A stretch of 60,725 nucleotides of DNA from a bacterium (GCA_011773355.1 WVXT01000082.1:2404-63128), one strand, 5' to 3'. Numbered from the stretch's first letter, positions 8,789 to 18,658 are shown. Notes: generated from the letters alone by a model not told the origin. A program made the numbers and translations.

Positions 8789-9937
8789 ATGACGACAAGG
8801 AGAAAGACACGCAAGATAAGAGTAGGAAATCTTTTTATTGGCGGCAATTCTCCCATTTCCGTGCAATCTATGACCAAGACGGATACCCGTGACGTCAGGG
8901 CTACTGTCAACCAGATTAAGAGACTGGAGAGAGTGGGATGCGAAATAGTCCGCGTGGCTGTTCCCGATATGGAAGCAGCTAACGCTTTAGGGAAGATAAA
9001 AAAGAGAATCAATATTCCTTTAGTTGCCGACATACACTTCGATTACCGCCTGGCGTTGGAGGCTATTGCTCAAGGGGTAGATAAGATAAGGATAAATCCA
9101 GGAAACATCGGAAGCAGGGAAAGAGTGGAGGCCATAGCGAAGGCCGCAGGAAGGGCAAAAATCCCCATAAGGGTAGGAGTCAATGCCGGTTCCTTGAAAC
9201 TCCCCTCGCCCACAAAAAAGGTGAGAACTAACCCTGGCCACAGCGACACTTCTCATAGCCAAAGAATGAGCAAGGCTAAGAATATGGTTGCTTCAGCACT
9301 TCAATATGTAAAGATTCTGGAGAAACAAAAATTCCATCAGATTGTTATTTCCCTTAAAGCCTCAGATGTTCCCACCACTATACAGGCGTACAGGTTGATA
9401 GCTAAGAAAACAGATTATCCTCTCCATTTAGGAATTACTGAAGCGGGAAGTGAATTCTCAGGTGCCATAAAGTCGGCTTTAGGTATGGGGGTGCTCCTAT
9501 CGGAGGGCATTGGCGATACGATAAGAGTATCGCTCACCGCCTCCCCCGAGGAAGAGGTGAGGGTCGGTTACGAAATTTTGAAAGCACTGAATCTGAGAAG
9601 TTTTGGCCCGGAGGTCATCTCCTGTCCTACTTGCAGTCGCTGTGAGACTGACCTGATTAAAATTACCAACAGAGTAGAGAAAAAATTGGAATCTCTTTTT
9701 CGACAAAAAAGCGTTATTGCCGGGATTCAACCATACAGATTTTACCCACTTAAAATAGCCATAATGGGTTGCGTGGTCAATGGTCCGGGAGAGGCTAGGG
9801 AAGCAGATGTGGGAATAGCTGGTGGTAAAGGCGTGGGACTTCTTTTCAGGCGAGGTAAAATAATTAAGAAGGTTAAAGAAAAAGAAATGATAAATGTTCT
9901 CGTGGAGGAGATTGAAAAAGAAATAAGAAGGAGATAG
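8789..9937 (+). CDS. ispG: 4-hydroxy-3-methylbut-2-enyl diphosphate synthase
   Basis: A 382-residue iron-sulfur enzyme of the MEP route, converting MEcPP to HMBPP. N-terminal TIM barrel: [20 protein letters not shown] and [11 protein letters not shown]-terminal cluster domain: CPTC at residues 279-282 and [10 protein letters not shown] with Cys328 plus the Glu ligand. The length is close to that of the E. coli enzyme (372), so it is the short bacterial form without the large plant-type insert. It has no strong Shine-Dalgarno (GGGACAGG lies 10 bases or more upstream). Confidence 0.96.
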   Translation: MTTRRKTRKIRVGNLFIGGNSPISVQSMTKTDTRDVRATVNQIKRLERVGCEIVRVAVPDMEAANALGKIKKRINIPLVADIHFDYRLALEAIAQGVDKIRINPGNIGSRERVEAIAKAAGRAKIPIRVGVNAGSLKLPSPTKKVRTNPGHSDTSHSQRMSKAKNMVASALQYVKILEKQKFHQIVISLKASDVPTTIQAYRLIAKKTDYPLHLGITEAGSEFSGAIKSALGMGVLLSEGIGDTIRVSLTASPEEEVRVGYEILKALNLRSFGPEVISCPTCSRCETDLIKITNRVEKKLESLFRQKSVIAGIQPYRFYPLKIAIMGCVVNGPGEAREADVGIAGGKGVGLLFRRGKIIKKVKEKEMINVLVEEIEKEIRRR

Positions 9938-9944
9938 TGCCGTT

Positions 9945-10649
9945 ATGGCTAGGAATAGAATGGGAGGAAGTTACCGCGTTAGCCTCAAGGAAATGCCTGA
10001 GGAAAAGAAGCCTCGCGAGAAATTAATAAGACATGGTCCTGACGTTTTAAGGATTCCGGAATTGGTCTCCATTATCCTGAATACAGGATACCGCGACGAA
10101 AATGTTCTGGAGTTATCGCACAGAGTAATTAAAGAATACGGCTCCAAGGCAATTGCTGGTGAAAAGAATGTGGGAAGAATGATGGAAACCCTGGGAATTC
10201 CCCTAGTTAAGGCTTGCCAGATAGTTGCTTGCTTTGAGCTGGGAAGGAGATTCTTTCAAGAGGAGCCGGGAAAGATGCCCACTATTAGAGGACCCGAAGA
10301 TGTGTACATCTATTTGGAGGATATGAGAAAGTTAAAGAAGGAACAGTTTCGAGGATTATATTTGAATGCGAGAAATAAGGTGATCCACGATGAAGTAATC
10401 TCTATAGGGACGCTGACGGCCAATCTGGTTCATCCCCGAGAAGTGTTTCAACCAGCAATAGAGTACCTTGCCTGCGGGGTAATTGTTGCCCATAATCATC
10501 CCTCGGGTGACCCCGAGCCGTCTCAGGACGATTTGGAAATTACCAGAAAGCTCATCGCCGTGGGAAAGACAATGGATATAGAACTTTTAGACCACATCAT
10601 AATAGGTAAGAATAATTATATAAGTTTTAAAGAGAAAAAAATGGTATGA
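9945..10649 (+). CDS. radC: RadC-family JAB/MPN protein
   Basis: A 234-residue UPF0758/RadC protein. An N-terminal helix-hairpin-helix-like region (about 30-80: LRIPELVSIILNTGYRD) precedes a JAB/MPN metalloprotease-like domain with AHNHPSGDPEPSQDD, giving His183, His185 and the Ser/Asp of the JAMM motif. Members were named for a repair phenotype that was later withdrawn; the biochemical role remains unsettled. It starts 8 bases after ispG, so it shares the transcript. ATG 9945 is taken; ATG 9961 is out of frame. Confidence 0.9.
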   Translation: MARNRMGGSYRVSLKEMPEEKKPREKLIRHGPDVLRIPELVSIILNTGYRDENVLELSHRVIKEYGSKAIAGEKNVGRMMETLGIPLVKACQIVACFELGRRFFQEEPGKMPTIRGPEDVYIYLEDMRKLKKEQFRGLYLNARNKVIHDEVISIGTLTANLVHPREVFQPAIEYLACGVIVAHNHPSGDPEPSQDDLEITRKLIAVGKTMDIELLDHIIIGKNNYISFKEKKMV

Positions 10650-10712
10650 CATAATCGAATTGTAAGCACTAATTTCCCGGTTGAAAATCGGGATGCATAG
10701 TCCGGAGGAATG

Positions 10713-12431
10713 ATGCTTCTTTCAAAATATCTTTTACCCACATTGAAGGAGATTCCCAGGGAGGTGGAGATACCTTCCCATCAGCTTATGATTCGTTCAG
10801 GAATTATGAGGCAATTAGCCAGTGGTATTTATGAATGGTTGCCTCTAGGTTTGAGGGTTGTGCACAAGGTGGAGGACATCGTTAGAGAGGAGATGAACTT
10901 AATCGGTGGTCAGGAGGTCTCTCTTCCAGCAATGCAACCGAGAGAACTGTGGGAAGAGAGTGGACGCTGGGACTTCTATGGGAAAGAGTTGATAAGGCTA
11001 AAAGACAGAAATAAAAGAGATTTCTGCCTTGGCCCTACTCATGAAGAAGTGATAACTGACCTGGTGCGTGGGGAAGTCAGGTCTTACAAAGAATTGCCTC
11101 TCCTGCTTTATCAATTCCAGACCAAGTTCCGAGATGAAATCAGACCCAGGTTTGGAGTAATCAGGGCCAGGGAATTCTACATGAAGGATGCCTATAGTTT
11201 TGACGCTACTGATAAGAATGCAGAAACGAGTTATAACAATGTATTTGGGGCCTATTGCAAAATTTTTCAGAGATGTGGTCTTAAGTTTCGCTCTGTGGAA
11301 GCACAGACGGGCGCTATTGGCGGAACTTTTTCTCATGAGTTCATGGTTATTGCTGAGGCTGGAGAGGAGATTATGGTCTCCTGTAAATGCGGTTATGCTG
11401 CGAACCTGGAAAAGGCAGAATGTCTTCCTCCACCTAAGACAGAGAGAAAGAGAAGCGGGCTAAAGAAATTAGAAGAAGTTGAAACGAAAGATATGAAGAC
11501 AGTTGGAGAAGTAGGAAAATTTCTGAAAGAGAAGCCGGATAAATTTATAAAGACATTGGTTTATAAAATTGATAGTGAATGCGTAATAGTGATGATAAGG
11601 GGAGACCATGAGGTTAACGAGAGCAAGGTAAAAAGTTATCTTGGGGTAAATGAAATTTTTCTTGCAGATGAGAAAACAATTGAGGAAGTTACCGGTGCTC
11701 CTCTAGGCTTTGCCGGTCCGGTGGGATTGAAAGTAAAGTGCAAGCTACTTGCTGACTATTCCGTGGAAGGGATTGTTAATGGCATTACGGGAGCAAATAA
11801 GAAAGATTACCATTTGAGAAACGTCAACATGAGCAGAGATTTTGAGGTGGATAAAGTTCTGGACTTGAGGAAAGTGAAGGAGGGCGATGCCTGTCCAAAG
11901 TGTGGGAAAAGGTTGGAATTTTCCCGGGGTATTGAGGTGGGACATACGTTCAAACTGGGAACCAAATATTCTGAAGCATTGCGGGCGACTTTTCTTGATA
12001 AACAGGGGAAAGAGAAATATTTTGTGATGGGTTGTTATGGTATAGGAGTTTCCCGAATTGTAGCTGCCGCTATCGAGCAGAGCCATGATCAGCATGGCAT
12101 TATCTGGCCGCTACCGATAGCGCCTTTCCAGGTTCTAATTCTGCCGGTAAACTACGAACACGAAAAGACGAGAGCCATTTCTGATAGAATTTATGAACAA
12201 CTGGAAAGTGCCGGCCAGGAAGTGTTGATGGATGACCGGGATGAGCGAGCGGGAGTAAAATTCAAAGATGCTGACCTGATAGGAATTCCCATCAGGGTAA
12301 CTGTGGGAGAAAAGACACTGGCCAAAAATATGGTGGAACTAAAACTTAGAGGAGAAAAGGAGGTAAGAGAAATTCAGCCCGACCAGGTTCAGAAACTAAT
12401 CACAGAGCTAATGAAAGAAAAAGAGGACTAA
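10713..12431 (+). CDS. proS: Prolyl-tRNA synthetase, bacterial type
   Basis: A 572-residue class II aminoacyl-tRNA synthetase of the ProS type 1 (bacterial) architecture: catalytic core with motif 2 (FRDEIRPRFGVIRAREF), a YbaK-like editing insert at about 235-390 that clears Ala-tRNAPro, motif 3 (GCYGIGVSRIV), and a C-terminal anticodon-binding domain. Two ATGs are adjacent (10710, 10713); the Shine-Dalgarno GGAGGA at 10704-10709 touches the first and is 3 bases from the second, so 10713 is slightly better. A promoter and terminator-like hairpin follow at 12451-12516, ending this transcription block. Confidence 0.96.
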   Translation: MLLSKYLLPTLKEIPREVEIPSHQLMIRSGIMRQLASGIYEWLPLGLRVVHKVEDIVREEMNLIGGQEVSLPAMQPRELWEESGRWDFYGKELIRLKDRNKRDFCLGPTHEEVITDLVRGEVRSYKELPLLLYQFQTKFRDEIRPRFGVIRAREFYMKDAYSFDATDKNAETSYNNVFGAYCKIFQRCGLKFRSVEAQTGAIGGTFSHEFMVIAEAGEEIMVSCKCGYAANLEKAECLPPPKTERKRSGLKKLEEVETKDMKTVGEVGKFLKEKPDKFIKTLVYKIDSECVIVMIRGDHEVNESKVKSYLGVNEIFLADEKTIEEVTGAPLGFAGPVGLKVKCKLLADYSVEGIVNGITGANKKDYHLRNVNMSRDFEVDKVLDLRKVKEGDACPKCGKRLEFSRGIEVGHTFKLGTKYSEALRATFLDKQGKEKYFVMGCYGIGVSRIVAAAIEQSHDQHGIIWPLPIAPFQVLILPVNYEHEKTRAISDRIYEQLESAGQEVLMDDRDERAGVKFKDADLIGIPIRVTVGEKTLAKNMVELKLRGEKEVREIQPDQVQKLITELMKEKED

Positions 12432-12450
12432 ACCCTTTTTAATTTTTTGC

Positions 12451-12479
12451 TTGCATTATTTTCTTAAACTTGCTATATT
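12451..12479 (+). promoter_or_regulatory. Sigma-70-type promoter of the nusA-infB operon
   Basis: TTGCAT (12451-12456), a 17-base spacer, then TATATT (12474-12479), a good match to the housekeeping consensus. The predicted start of transcription is near 12486, immediately ahead of the hairpin at 12487. The nusA start codon is at 12558, giving a leader of about 70 bases. The call rests on sequence alone. Confidence 0.65.
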
Positions 12480-12486
12480 AAATAAG

Positions 12487-12516
12487 AGTGGCTCTAAAAG
12501 GCCACTTTTTGTTTTT
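12487..12516 (+). terminator. Intrinsic terminator hairpin between proS and nusA
   Basis: AGTGGCT pairs with GGCCACT (six Watson-Crick pairs plus one T-G) around CTAAAA, followed by TTTTTGTTTTT. This is a good rho-independent terminator for the proS end. It lies just downstream of the promoter at 12451-12479, so every nusA-operon transcript from that promoter would also begin with it, which suggests attenuation (see findings). Confidence 0.7.
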
Positions 12517-12557
12517 ATTGGTATCAAATTGTGTGCACTAGTTGGAGGAAAGTAATA

Positions 12558-13814
12558 ATGGAAGGAGAGTTAATAGGGGTTTTTGAACAAATAGAAAGAG
12601 AGAAAGGCATTCCCAAAAAGGAACTTCTAGAAATGATTGAGTCGGCTTTGACTTCGGCCTTTCGCAAACATTCTGGGAAAAAGCAGAAATTTGAAGCCCA
12701 TGTAGATCCAGAATCCGGGGTGATTACTGCCTATGTAAGGAAAAAGGTGGTAAGTAAAGTGGAGAACCCTTATATTCAAATAACGAAAAAAGAAGCATTG
12801 AAACTCGACCCTGCAGTTAAGGTGGGTGATGAGATAAAGATTAAAGTAGAAACCAAGGAGTTCGGGAGAATTGCTGCGCAAACCGCAAAACAGGTAATTG
12901 TCCAGCGCATCCGAGAAACCGAAAGGGAGAATCTATTCAAGGAGTTCAAGGAGAAGGAAGGCACTGCTATGAATGCTGTGGTTCAGAGGTTTGCTCGGAA
13001 GAACATCATTGTTGATTTGGGAAAAGTAGAAGCCACTCTGCCGGAGTGGGAGCAAATACGTGACCATAAGTACGAGCTTTTTGAAAGGTTCAAAGTCTAC
13101 ATTTTGAAGGTGGAGCAATCACCACGAGGCCCGAAGATTACCGTTTCTCGAACACATCCCGGTTTAGTAAAGAGACTTTATGAATTGGAGGTACCGGAAG
13201 TAAATGATCACACGGTGGAGATAAAACAGATAGTCAGAGAGCCCGGATACCGCTGCAAAGTGGCTGTACTTTCCAATAATGAAAAGGTCGACCCTGTGGG
13301 TGCCTGTGTAGGAGTGAAGGGTTCGAGAGTTCAGGCGATTATTAATGAATTGAATGGAGAAAGGATGGATTTGATTGCTTATAGTTCCGAGCCTGCTACC
13401 TATGTTGCCAGTTCTCTCAGCCCGGCCAAGGTGTTAAATGTGTCTATGGAAAAAGAGAAAAAGAATGCTTTGGTAGTTGTGGCTGATGATCAACTTTCAT
13501 TGGCCATCGGGAAAGCGGGTCAAAACGTGCGGTTGGCTGCACGGCTCACAGGCTGGCATATTGATATTAAGAGCGAATCGCAGATGAAAAAGGCAAAAGA
13601 AGTAGTAGTAAGCGATCTTACTAAACTTTCAGGAGTGGGTAAGGTTACTGCCAAGCTTCTATCGGACAATGGATTTACCACTATGGAAAAGATAGCCTCA
13701 TCTTCCGTTTCCGAGCTAACTAAGATTTCTGGAATCGGGCCAAAATTTGCAGAAAAAATTTACAGTGCTGCCAAGAAAGAAGGCAAGGCAAATGAAGGTA
13801 AAAGAACTGGCTAA
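12558..13814 (+). CDS. nusA: Transcription termination/antitermination factor NusA
   Basis: A 418-residue NusA: N-terminal RNA-polymerase-binding domain (1-125), S1 domain (about 130-200), two KH domains (about 205-345; [14 protein letters not shown] and [16 protein letters not shown]), then a C-terminal pair of helix-hairpin-helix motifs ([17 protein letters not shown] and [12 protein letters not shown]). It modulates pausing, termination and rRNA antitermination. The frame is open from GTG 12531, but ATG 12558 has GGAGGA 8 bases upstream and the normal N-terminus. The usual upstream gene rimP and downstream ylxR are absent; infB overlaps its end by 23 bases. Confidence 0.96.
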   Translation: MEGELIGVFEQIEREKGIPKKELLEMIESALTSAFRKHSGKKQKFEAHVDPESGVITAYVRKKVVSKVENPYIQITKKEALKLDPAVKVGDEIKIKVETKEFGRIAAQTAKQVIVQRIRETERENLFKEFKEKEGTAMNAVVQRFARKNIIVDLGKVEATLPEWEQIRDHKYELFERFKVYILKVEQSPRGPKITVSRTHPGLVKRLYELEVPEVNDHTVEIKQIVREPGYRCKVAVLSNNEKVDPVGACVGVKGSRVQAIINELNGERMDLIAYSSEPATYVASSLSPAKVLNVSMEKEKKNALVVVADDQLSLAIGKAGQNVRLAARLTGWHIDIKSESQMKKAKEVVVSDLTKLSGVGKVTAKLLSDNGFTTMEKIASSSVSELTKISGIGPKFAEKIYSAAKKEGKANEGKRTG

Positions 13815-15993
13815 AGAACTGAATATTTCCTCTAAAAAATTATTGGCCAAAGCTTCTGAGTTGAAAATTAAAGTAAAAAGTCCCGGAGATTCCTTGACTT
13901 CTCAGGAGGCGAAGAAAGTTAAGAGTTCTTTTGCCAGTAATAAAAAGAAGAAGGTTCCTGTCAAGAAAAAAGTCTCTGCCAAGAAAGTAACCACTAAAGC
14001 AGTAAAAAAGAAAACAGTTAAGGTTAAAAAGAAGAAAGCACCTATTACCCGACGAAGGAAGGTCATTAAACCGGTTGTGGCCAAAGAAAAACCTTCCGCT
14101 ATTCCTGCAGTTGAGAGAAAAAGGGCCGTGGAGGAGAAAGTCCCCCAGAAGACAACACCGGTAGTGGAAGAGGTGAAAAAAGAGGAAAAGGTAGTTCCTG
14201 AAGTAGGGAAAAAAATAGAAAAAGAAAAAGTCGCCGTACCTCCGGCCAAAGTTGTTAAGATAGACGAAACGACCACAGTGAGCGAGCTGGCCAGTAAAAT
14301 GGAAGTAAAAGTGAGTGAACTCATCAAGAAGTTAATGTCTCAGGGTATCCTGGCCACAATCAACCAAAGACTGGATATAGATACTGCTACCATTGCCGCA
14401 GGAGAATTCGGTTTTGGAATAGAAGTAGTTCCCTTATATGGGGAAGAACTTCTTGAAGAGAAAAAGGAAGATGAATCTTTACTAAAGCCGCGTCCACCGA
14501 TAGTGACCATAATGGGACATGTAGACCATGGTAAGACATCGTTATTGGACGCGATTCGAGAATCCAAGATCATTTCCAAAGAGTCAGGTGGAATTACGCA
14601 ACATATAGGGGCGTACCATGTCAGCGTAGATAAAGGAGATATTGTATTCCTGGACACTCCCGGCCACGAAGCCTTTACAGCAATGCGAGCTCGCGGGGCT
14701 CAGGTTACTGATATAATCGTCTTAGTTGTGGCTGCCGACGAGGGAGCCAGGCCTCAGACTATAGAAGCTATAGACCATGCCCGTGCGGCAGGGGTACCAA
14801 TTTTAGTGGCGGTGAATAAAATAGACTTACCCAATGCCAACGTGGAAAAGGTAAAACAGGAACTGAGCCAATATAACCTTGTCTCTGAAGACTGGGGAGG
14901 CAAGACTATTTTTGTGGAGGTTTCTGCCAAGGAAAAAATTGGTCTGGATAATCTTTTAGAGATGATACTTTTGGAAGCGGAAATGTTGGAATTAAAAGCG
15001 AATCCCGATAAGAAAGCCCGGGGAACGGTTATTGAGGCGAGATTAGACAAGCAGCGGGGCCCGGTGGCCACTGTTTTGGTACAATCTGGCAGGTTAGAAG
15101 TCAGTGACCCTTTTGTTTCCGGTTTTTCGGCGGGTAAAGTGAGAGCAATGATTGACGATCGAGGGAGGAAAGTTAGAAGCATCAGTCCTTCTATGCCTGC
15201 AGAGGTGTTAGGTTTTTCCAGTCTGCCACAGGCGGGGGATAGATTTTATGCCCTGGAAAGTGATAGAGCAGCAAGAGAAATTAGTGAGATTCGACAGAGA
15301 ACCAGACGGGAAGAGATTCTTTCCCGCAGAAAGAGAGTTACCTTAGAAGACTTGCATGAGCAAATTGCATTGGGAAAGCTTAAGGAGCTTAAAATAATTG
15401 TTAAGGCCGATGTGCAAGGTTCCGTGGAAGCGCTCTGCGATTCTTTGCAAAAGTTGAGTACTCATGAAATAACTCTAAACGTAGTGCACAGGGGAGTAGG
15501 TGGAATCACTGAAAGTGATGTGATGTTAGGTGCTGCTTCCAATGCAATTATTATTGGCTTTAATGTTCGTCCAGCACCGAGCGCTGAGGAATTAGCTGAA
15601 AAAGAGGGAGTGGATATCCATACTTATAGGGTTATTTATGAAGCAGTGGAAGAGACGAAGAAAGCGATGGAGGGACTTCTGGAGCCAGAGTACAAAGAGG
15701 TTCCGTTGGGCAGAGCTGAAGTAAAACGCACATTCAGGATTCCCAGGGTAGGTATGATAGCAGGATGTTCTGTGGCTAAGGGAAAGATCTCCCGGCAGAG
15801 TAAAGTGCGGCTGTTGCGTGATAACGTCATAATTTATGAAGGCAAAATATCTTCTCTGAAAAGATTTAAGGACGACGTGAGAGAAGTCGACGCTGGCTTC
15901 GAATGCGGGGTGGGGCTGGAAAATTTTAGTGACATAAAAGAAAACGACATTCTGGAAGCCTTCACTTTGGAGAAAATTGCGCGCAAATTATAG
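13792..15993 (+). CDS. infB: Translation initiation factor IF-2
   Basis: A 733-residue IF-2, the GTPase that places fMet-tRNA in the ribosomal P site. An IF2-N winged module (residues 1-35), a Lys/Val-rich linker full of KKK blocks (about 45-165), and a second IF2-N module (about 165-215) come first. The G domain has GHVDHGKT at 242-249, DTPGHEAF and NKID; domains II-IV follow. ATG 13792 lies inside nusA in another frame (23-base overlap), with AAGGCAAGGC upstream; an earlier in-frame start at 13747 would add 15 non-conserved residues. Confidence 0.97.
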   Translation: MKVKELAKELNISSKKLLAKASELKIKVKSPGDSLTSQEAKKVKSSFASNKKKKVPVKKKVSAKKVTTKAVKKKTVKVKKKKAPITRRRKVIKPVVAKEKPSAIPAVERKRAVEEKVPQKTTPVVEEVKKEEKVVPEVGKKIEKEKVAVPPAKVVKIDETTTVSELASKMEVKVSELIKKLMSQGILATINQRLDIDTATIAAGEFGFGIEVVPLYGEELLEEKKEDESLLKPRPPIVTIMGHVDHGKTSLLDAIRESKIISKESGGITQHIGAYHVSVDKGDIVFLDTPGHEAFTAMRARGAQVTDIIVLVVAADEGARPQTIEAIDHARAAGVPILVAVNKIDLPNANVEKVKQELSQYNLVSEDWGGKTIFVEVSAKEKIGLDNLLEMILLEAEMLELKANPDKKARGTVIEARLDKQRGPVATVLVQSGRLEVSDPFVSGFSAGKVRAMIDDRGRKVRSISPSMPAEVLGFSSLPQAGDRFYALESDRAAREISEIRQRTRREEILSRRKRVTLEDLHEQIALGKLKELKIIVKADVQGSVEALCDSLQKLSTHEITLNVVHRGVGGITESDVMLGAASNAIIIGFNVRPAPSAEELAEKEGVDIHTYRVIYEAVEETKKAMEGLLEPEYKEVPLGRAEVKRTFRIPRVGMIAGCSVAKGKISRQSKVRLLRDNVIIYEGKISSLKRFKDDVREVDAGFECGVGLENFSDIKENDILEAFTLEKIARKL

Positions 15994-16037
15994 CAAGTGG
16001 ATTTAATTCGTCGATCAGGGATATATTGGATAGGTAA

Positions 16038-16328
16038 ATGGTCTCTAGCTTAGGACGGATTACTCTATATCTTCTGGAAAAGCCGAATTCTCTCAAAGAG
16101 AAGAGAAGAGTAGTTAAGAGCCTTAAGGATAGGGTAAGGGCCAGGTTCAACGTTTCTATCTGTGAAGCGGATGACCAAGATTTGTGGCACCGTGCTACTT
16201 TGGGAATTGCGTTAGTTTGTTCGGACAGGAAACAGGCACAAACAATGAGCGATAAAATAATCAAGTTTATTCGGGAAGCGAAGAAAGTAGAAATTATCGA
16301 TCATGATTTTATAATAGAGAACCACTAA
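16038..16328 (+). CDS. DUF503 (YlxP-like) small protein
   Basis: A 96-residue DUF503 protein; YlxP is its Bacillus neighbour-of-infB homologue. Seen: the ferredoxin-like beta-alpha-beta start SSLGRITLYLLEKPNSLKEK, then KDRVRARFNVSICE, DLWHRATLGIALV and a C-terminal strand ending IIENH. The family sits between infB and rbfA in many bacteria and is thought to act in ribosome assembly or rRNA binding, but its function is not firmly known. The start is ATG 16038; upstream TTGGATAGG is weak. Confidence 0.88.
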   Translation: MVSSLGRITLYLLEKPNSLKEKRRVVKSLKDRVRARFNVSICEADDQDLWHRATLGIALVCSDRKQAQTMSDKIIKFIREAKKVEIIDHDFIIENH

Positions 16329-16375
16329 ATCCCCTTTACTCCTCGTGTTGTCGCTCTTCCTTAACGGTAAAAAAA

Positions 16376-16768
16376 ATGCCTCTTAAAAGACCAAAACGAA
16401 TCGCCCACTTAATCCAAAAAGAGATTAATGCAATCCTTCAAAAGCAGATAAAAAGTCCTCAAATGGGTTTTGTTACAATAACTGAAGTTAAAGTTACCGA
16501 TGACTTACAGCATGCTAAAGTCTATTTTACAGTTTATGGCTCACAGCAGGAAAGAATAAAGACAGAAAGACTACTAAAAAAAATGACACCTTTTGTACGT
16601 TACCATATTGGTCAAAGAATCAGGTTAAGATATACGCCGGAAATCGTTTTCTATTATGACCAGACGATTGAAAAGGCTGCCCGAATCGATGAGTTGATTA
16701 ACAAAATCCACCAAGAGAAAAATGATGCAAAGAAAACTCAGGGGAGAAAAAAAGAAGATAATCAATAA
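16376..16768 (+). CDS. rbfA: Ribosome-binding factor A
   Basis: A 130-residue RbfA, a KH-type (type II) single-domain protein that binds the small subunit near helix 1 of 16S rRNA in late maturation. It has the family start RPKRIAHLIQKEINAIL, then FVTITEVKVTDDLQHAKVYFTV and the C-terminal RYTPEIVFYYDQTIEKAARI. The usual Shine-Dalgarno is missing: an A-run directly precedes ATG 16376. It overlaps nrnA by 47 bases. Confidence 0.94.
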   Translation: MPLKRPKRIAHLIQKEINAILQKQIKSPQMGFVTITEVKVTDDLQHAKVYFTVYGSQQERIKTERLLKKMTPFVRYHIGQRIRLRYTPEIVFYYDQTIEKAARIDELINKIHQEKNDAKKTQGRKKEDNQ

Positions 16769-17753
16769 GATTCTAAAAATAATCCGGGAAAACCGTACAT
16801 TTTTTATCACTTCTCACATGAGGCCAGATGGGGACTCGATAGGTGCACAGTTAGCTCTTGGCTCTTTCCTGAAACGATTGGGTAAAGAGGTGTACATTGC
16901 AAATCGAGACCATGTCCCTGCGGTTTACAGATTTTTGTCGCATAGCAGCGATATTCATGTTGTAGAAAAAGTAGAGAGAAATTTTGACGTAGCTTTTATC
17001 TTAGATTGTAGTGATTTACAGCGGATAGGAGATATAATAGACCTCAAAAATAGGGTAAAAATTGTAATTAATATGGACCATCATCTGGACTGCGAACTTT
17101 TCGGAGATTACAATTATGTTGAACCCCAGGCATCATCTGTTGCTGAAGAACTTTACGATTTATTTAAACAGTCTGGTCTGGAAATGATTGAGGAGGAAGT
17201 ACTTGCTCTCTATGTAGGCATTCTAACCGATACAGGCAGATTTCAGGAAGCTAACACTACGCCCCGTTGTCATGAAATTGTGGCTGAACTCATAAAGAAG
17301 GGAATATCACCACAGGTCGTTAGCCAAAAGGTCTATGAGTCGAGAACTGGCCCGGCATTGAGATTATTATCATTAACTTTAAGGACATTGGAAGTAACCG
17401 CTGGTGGAAAAATTGCTCACCTTTTGATTACGCAGGATATGTATAAAGAAACCGGTGGTAGGGAAGATGAGACTGAGGGATTTGTTAACTTCGCCCGAGA
17501 TGTGGCAGGGGTAGAAGCGGGAATACTTTTCAGGGAAACTGAAATTGGCGACCAGTTTAGAGTTAGTTTTCGTTCCAAGGGAAAAATAGACGTGAGCAAG
17601 ATTGCCAGGTTATTTGGCGGAGGCGGTCACAGGAACGCTGCCGGGTGTACAGTCAAAGGGAACGTGGGAGAAGTTAAACAGAAAATCCTAAATGCTGTTT
17701 CCCGGGAGGTAGCTAATACTGGAACAACTGAAGGACGGGATTCTCAATGTTGA
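16722..17753 (+). CDS. nrnA: DHH/DHHA1 phosphoesterase, NrnA-like
   Basis: A 343-residue DHH-family phosphoesterase of the NrnA type, which degrades short RNA (nanoRNA) and in Bacillus also pAp. Seen: SHMRPDGDSIGAQLAL (metal ligands), AFILDCSD, DHH near residue 119, GILTDTGRFQ, and the DHHA1 signature FGGGGHRNAAGC. The rbfA-nrnA-truB-ribF order is common in Firmicutes and other phyla. The start is ATG 16722 or 16725, inside rbfA, after AGAGAAA. Its end overlaps the truB start. Confidence 0.92.
   Translation: MMQRKLRGEKKKIINKILKIIRENRTFFITSHMRPDGDSIGAQLALGSFLKRLGKEVYIANRDHVPAVYRFLSHSSDIHVVEKVERNFDVAFILDCSDLQRIGDIIDLKNRVKIVINMDHHLDCELFGDYNYVEPQASSVAEELYDLFKQSGLEMIEEEVLALYVGILTDTGRFQEANTTPRCHEIVAELIKKGISPQVVSQKVYESRTGPALRLLSLTLRTLEVTAGGKIAHLLITQDMYKETGGREDETEGFVNFARDVAGVEAGILFRETEIGDQFRVSFRSKGKIDVSKIARLFGGGGHRNAAGCTVKGNVGEVKQKILNAVSREVANTGTTEGRDSQC
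17704..17709 (+). promoter_or_regulatory. Shine-Dalgarno of truB before a non-standard start
   Basis: GGGAGG inside nrnA, followed by an in-frame TAG (17710-17712) for the truB frame. The codons after the stop are CTA, ATA (17716, spacing 6), CTG (17719, spacing 9), GAA, CAA, CTG. No ATG, GTG or TTG occurs until 17767. The site therefore points to ATA or CTG as initiator. Confidence 0.5.
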
Positions 17754-18636
17754 TAAGCCAAAGGGCTTGACTTCTTTTGCTGTAGTTCAGGAAGTGAAAG
17801 CGTTTCTTTCTGCGAAAAAAGCAGGCCATGCGGGAACACTCGATCCCCAGGCAAAAGGAGTTCTTCTAATTCTTTTGGGCGAGGCAACCAAAATTTCCAC
17901 ATACTTGATGAGGTTGGAGAAAGAATACGAAGCGACGATGGTTTTAGGAATCAGCACTTCTACACAGGACGGACAGGGCGAAATTTTGAAAAAGATTGAA
18001 CCAAAAGTAGTATTAAGAGAGTTGAACGAGGTTTTTGATAAATTTTTAGGAGCGCAAAAACAGATTCCTCCTATGGTCTCGGCCAAAAGATATCGGGGGA
18101 GGAGGTTGTACCAGCTTTTTCGTGAGGGAAGTGTAGTTGAACGAACTCCTCAGAAAGTGGAGATTAGAAAATTAGAACTTTTGTCTTACGACATGCCTGA
18201 AGTCAAGTTTCGCACGATTTGCTCTTCCGGCACTTACGTGCGCACTTTATGTCATGATATGGGAGAGGCTTTAGGTTGTGGAGCCCATATGTCACGTCTG
18301 GTGCGGTTGCGGGTAGGTAACTTCCGATTAAGCGATGCTATTTCTTGGGAAAGGAAACAGTTGTTTCACCAGAAAATCCAGTCTATCTCTGAAGCTTTAT
18401 CCGACTTGCCCAACGTTATAGTCACCCGAGGTATGGGTCAGGGGATTAGAATGGGTAGACAGATAAAGGACTCAGAAGTGATAAATGTTTCTCTTTCTTC
18501 TTCAGAAATTGCTGATAACCATGAGACATTCAAAATATCTGATGAAGATGGAAATCTGATAGCTCTGGCTAAAGGAAAGGCTACATTCGGGGAAAGAGAA
18601 TTTGAACTATTGAGAGTATTTAATCCGGGAATATGA
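17719..18636 (+). CDS. truB: tRNA pseudouridine-55 synthase, probable CTG or ATA start
   Basis: Makes pseudouridine 55 in the tRNA T-loop. The conserved first motif GILNVDKPKGLTSF (17737-17778) and GHAGTLDP with the catalytic Asp (about residue 42) are in one open frame, then SGTYVRTLCHDMGEALGCGA, and a C-terminal PUA-like region (about 235-300). The frame opens after TAG at 17710-17712, and before the first motif it holds only ATA 17716 and CTG 17719/17728 as possible initiators. TTG 17767 would delete the K-P-x-G motif. A GGGAGG site is well placed for ATA 17716 or CTG 17719, so I place the start at 17719 (305 residues). A base-call error hiding an ATG is the main alternative. Confidence 0.85.
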   Translation: MEQLKDGILNVDKPKGLTSFAVVQEVKAFLSAKKAGHAGTLDPQAKGVLLILLGEATKISTYLMRLEKEYEATMVLGISTSTQDGQGEILKKIEPKVVLRELNEVFDKFLGAQKQIPPMVSAKRYRGRRLYQLFREGSVVERTPQKVEIRKLELLSYDMPEVKFRTICSSGTYVRTLCHDMGEALGCGAHMSRLVRLRVGNFRLSDAISWERKQLFHQKIQSISEALSDLPNVIVTRGMGQGIRMGRQIKDSEVINVSLSSSEIADNHETFKISDEDGNLIALAKGKATFGEREFELLRVFNPGI

Positions 18637-18658
18637 GGAAAGAAGATCGTATAAGAAA

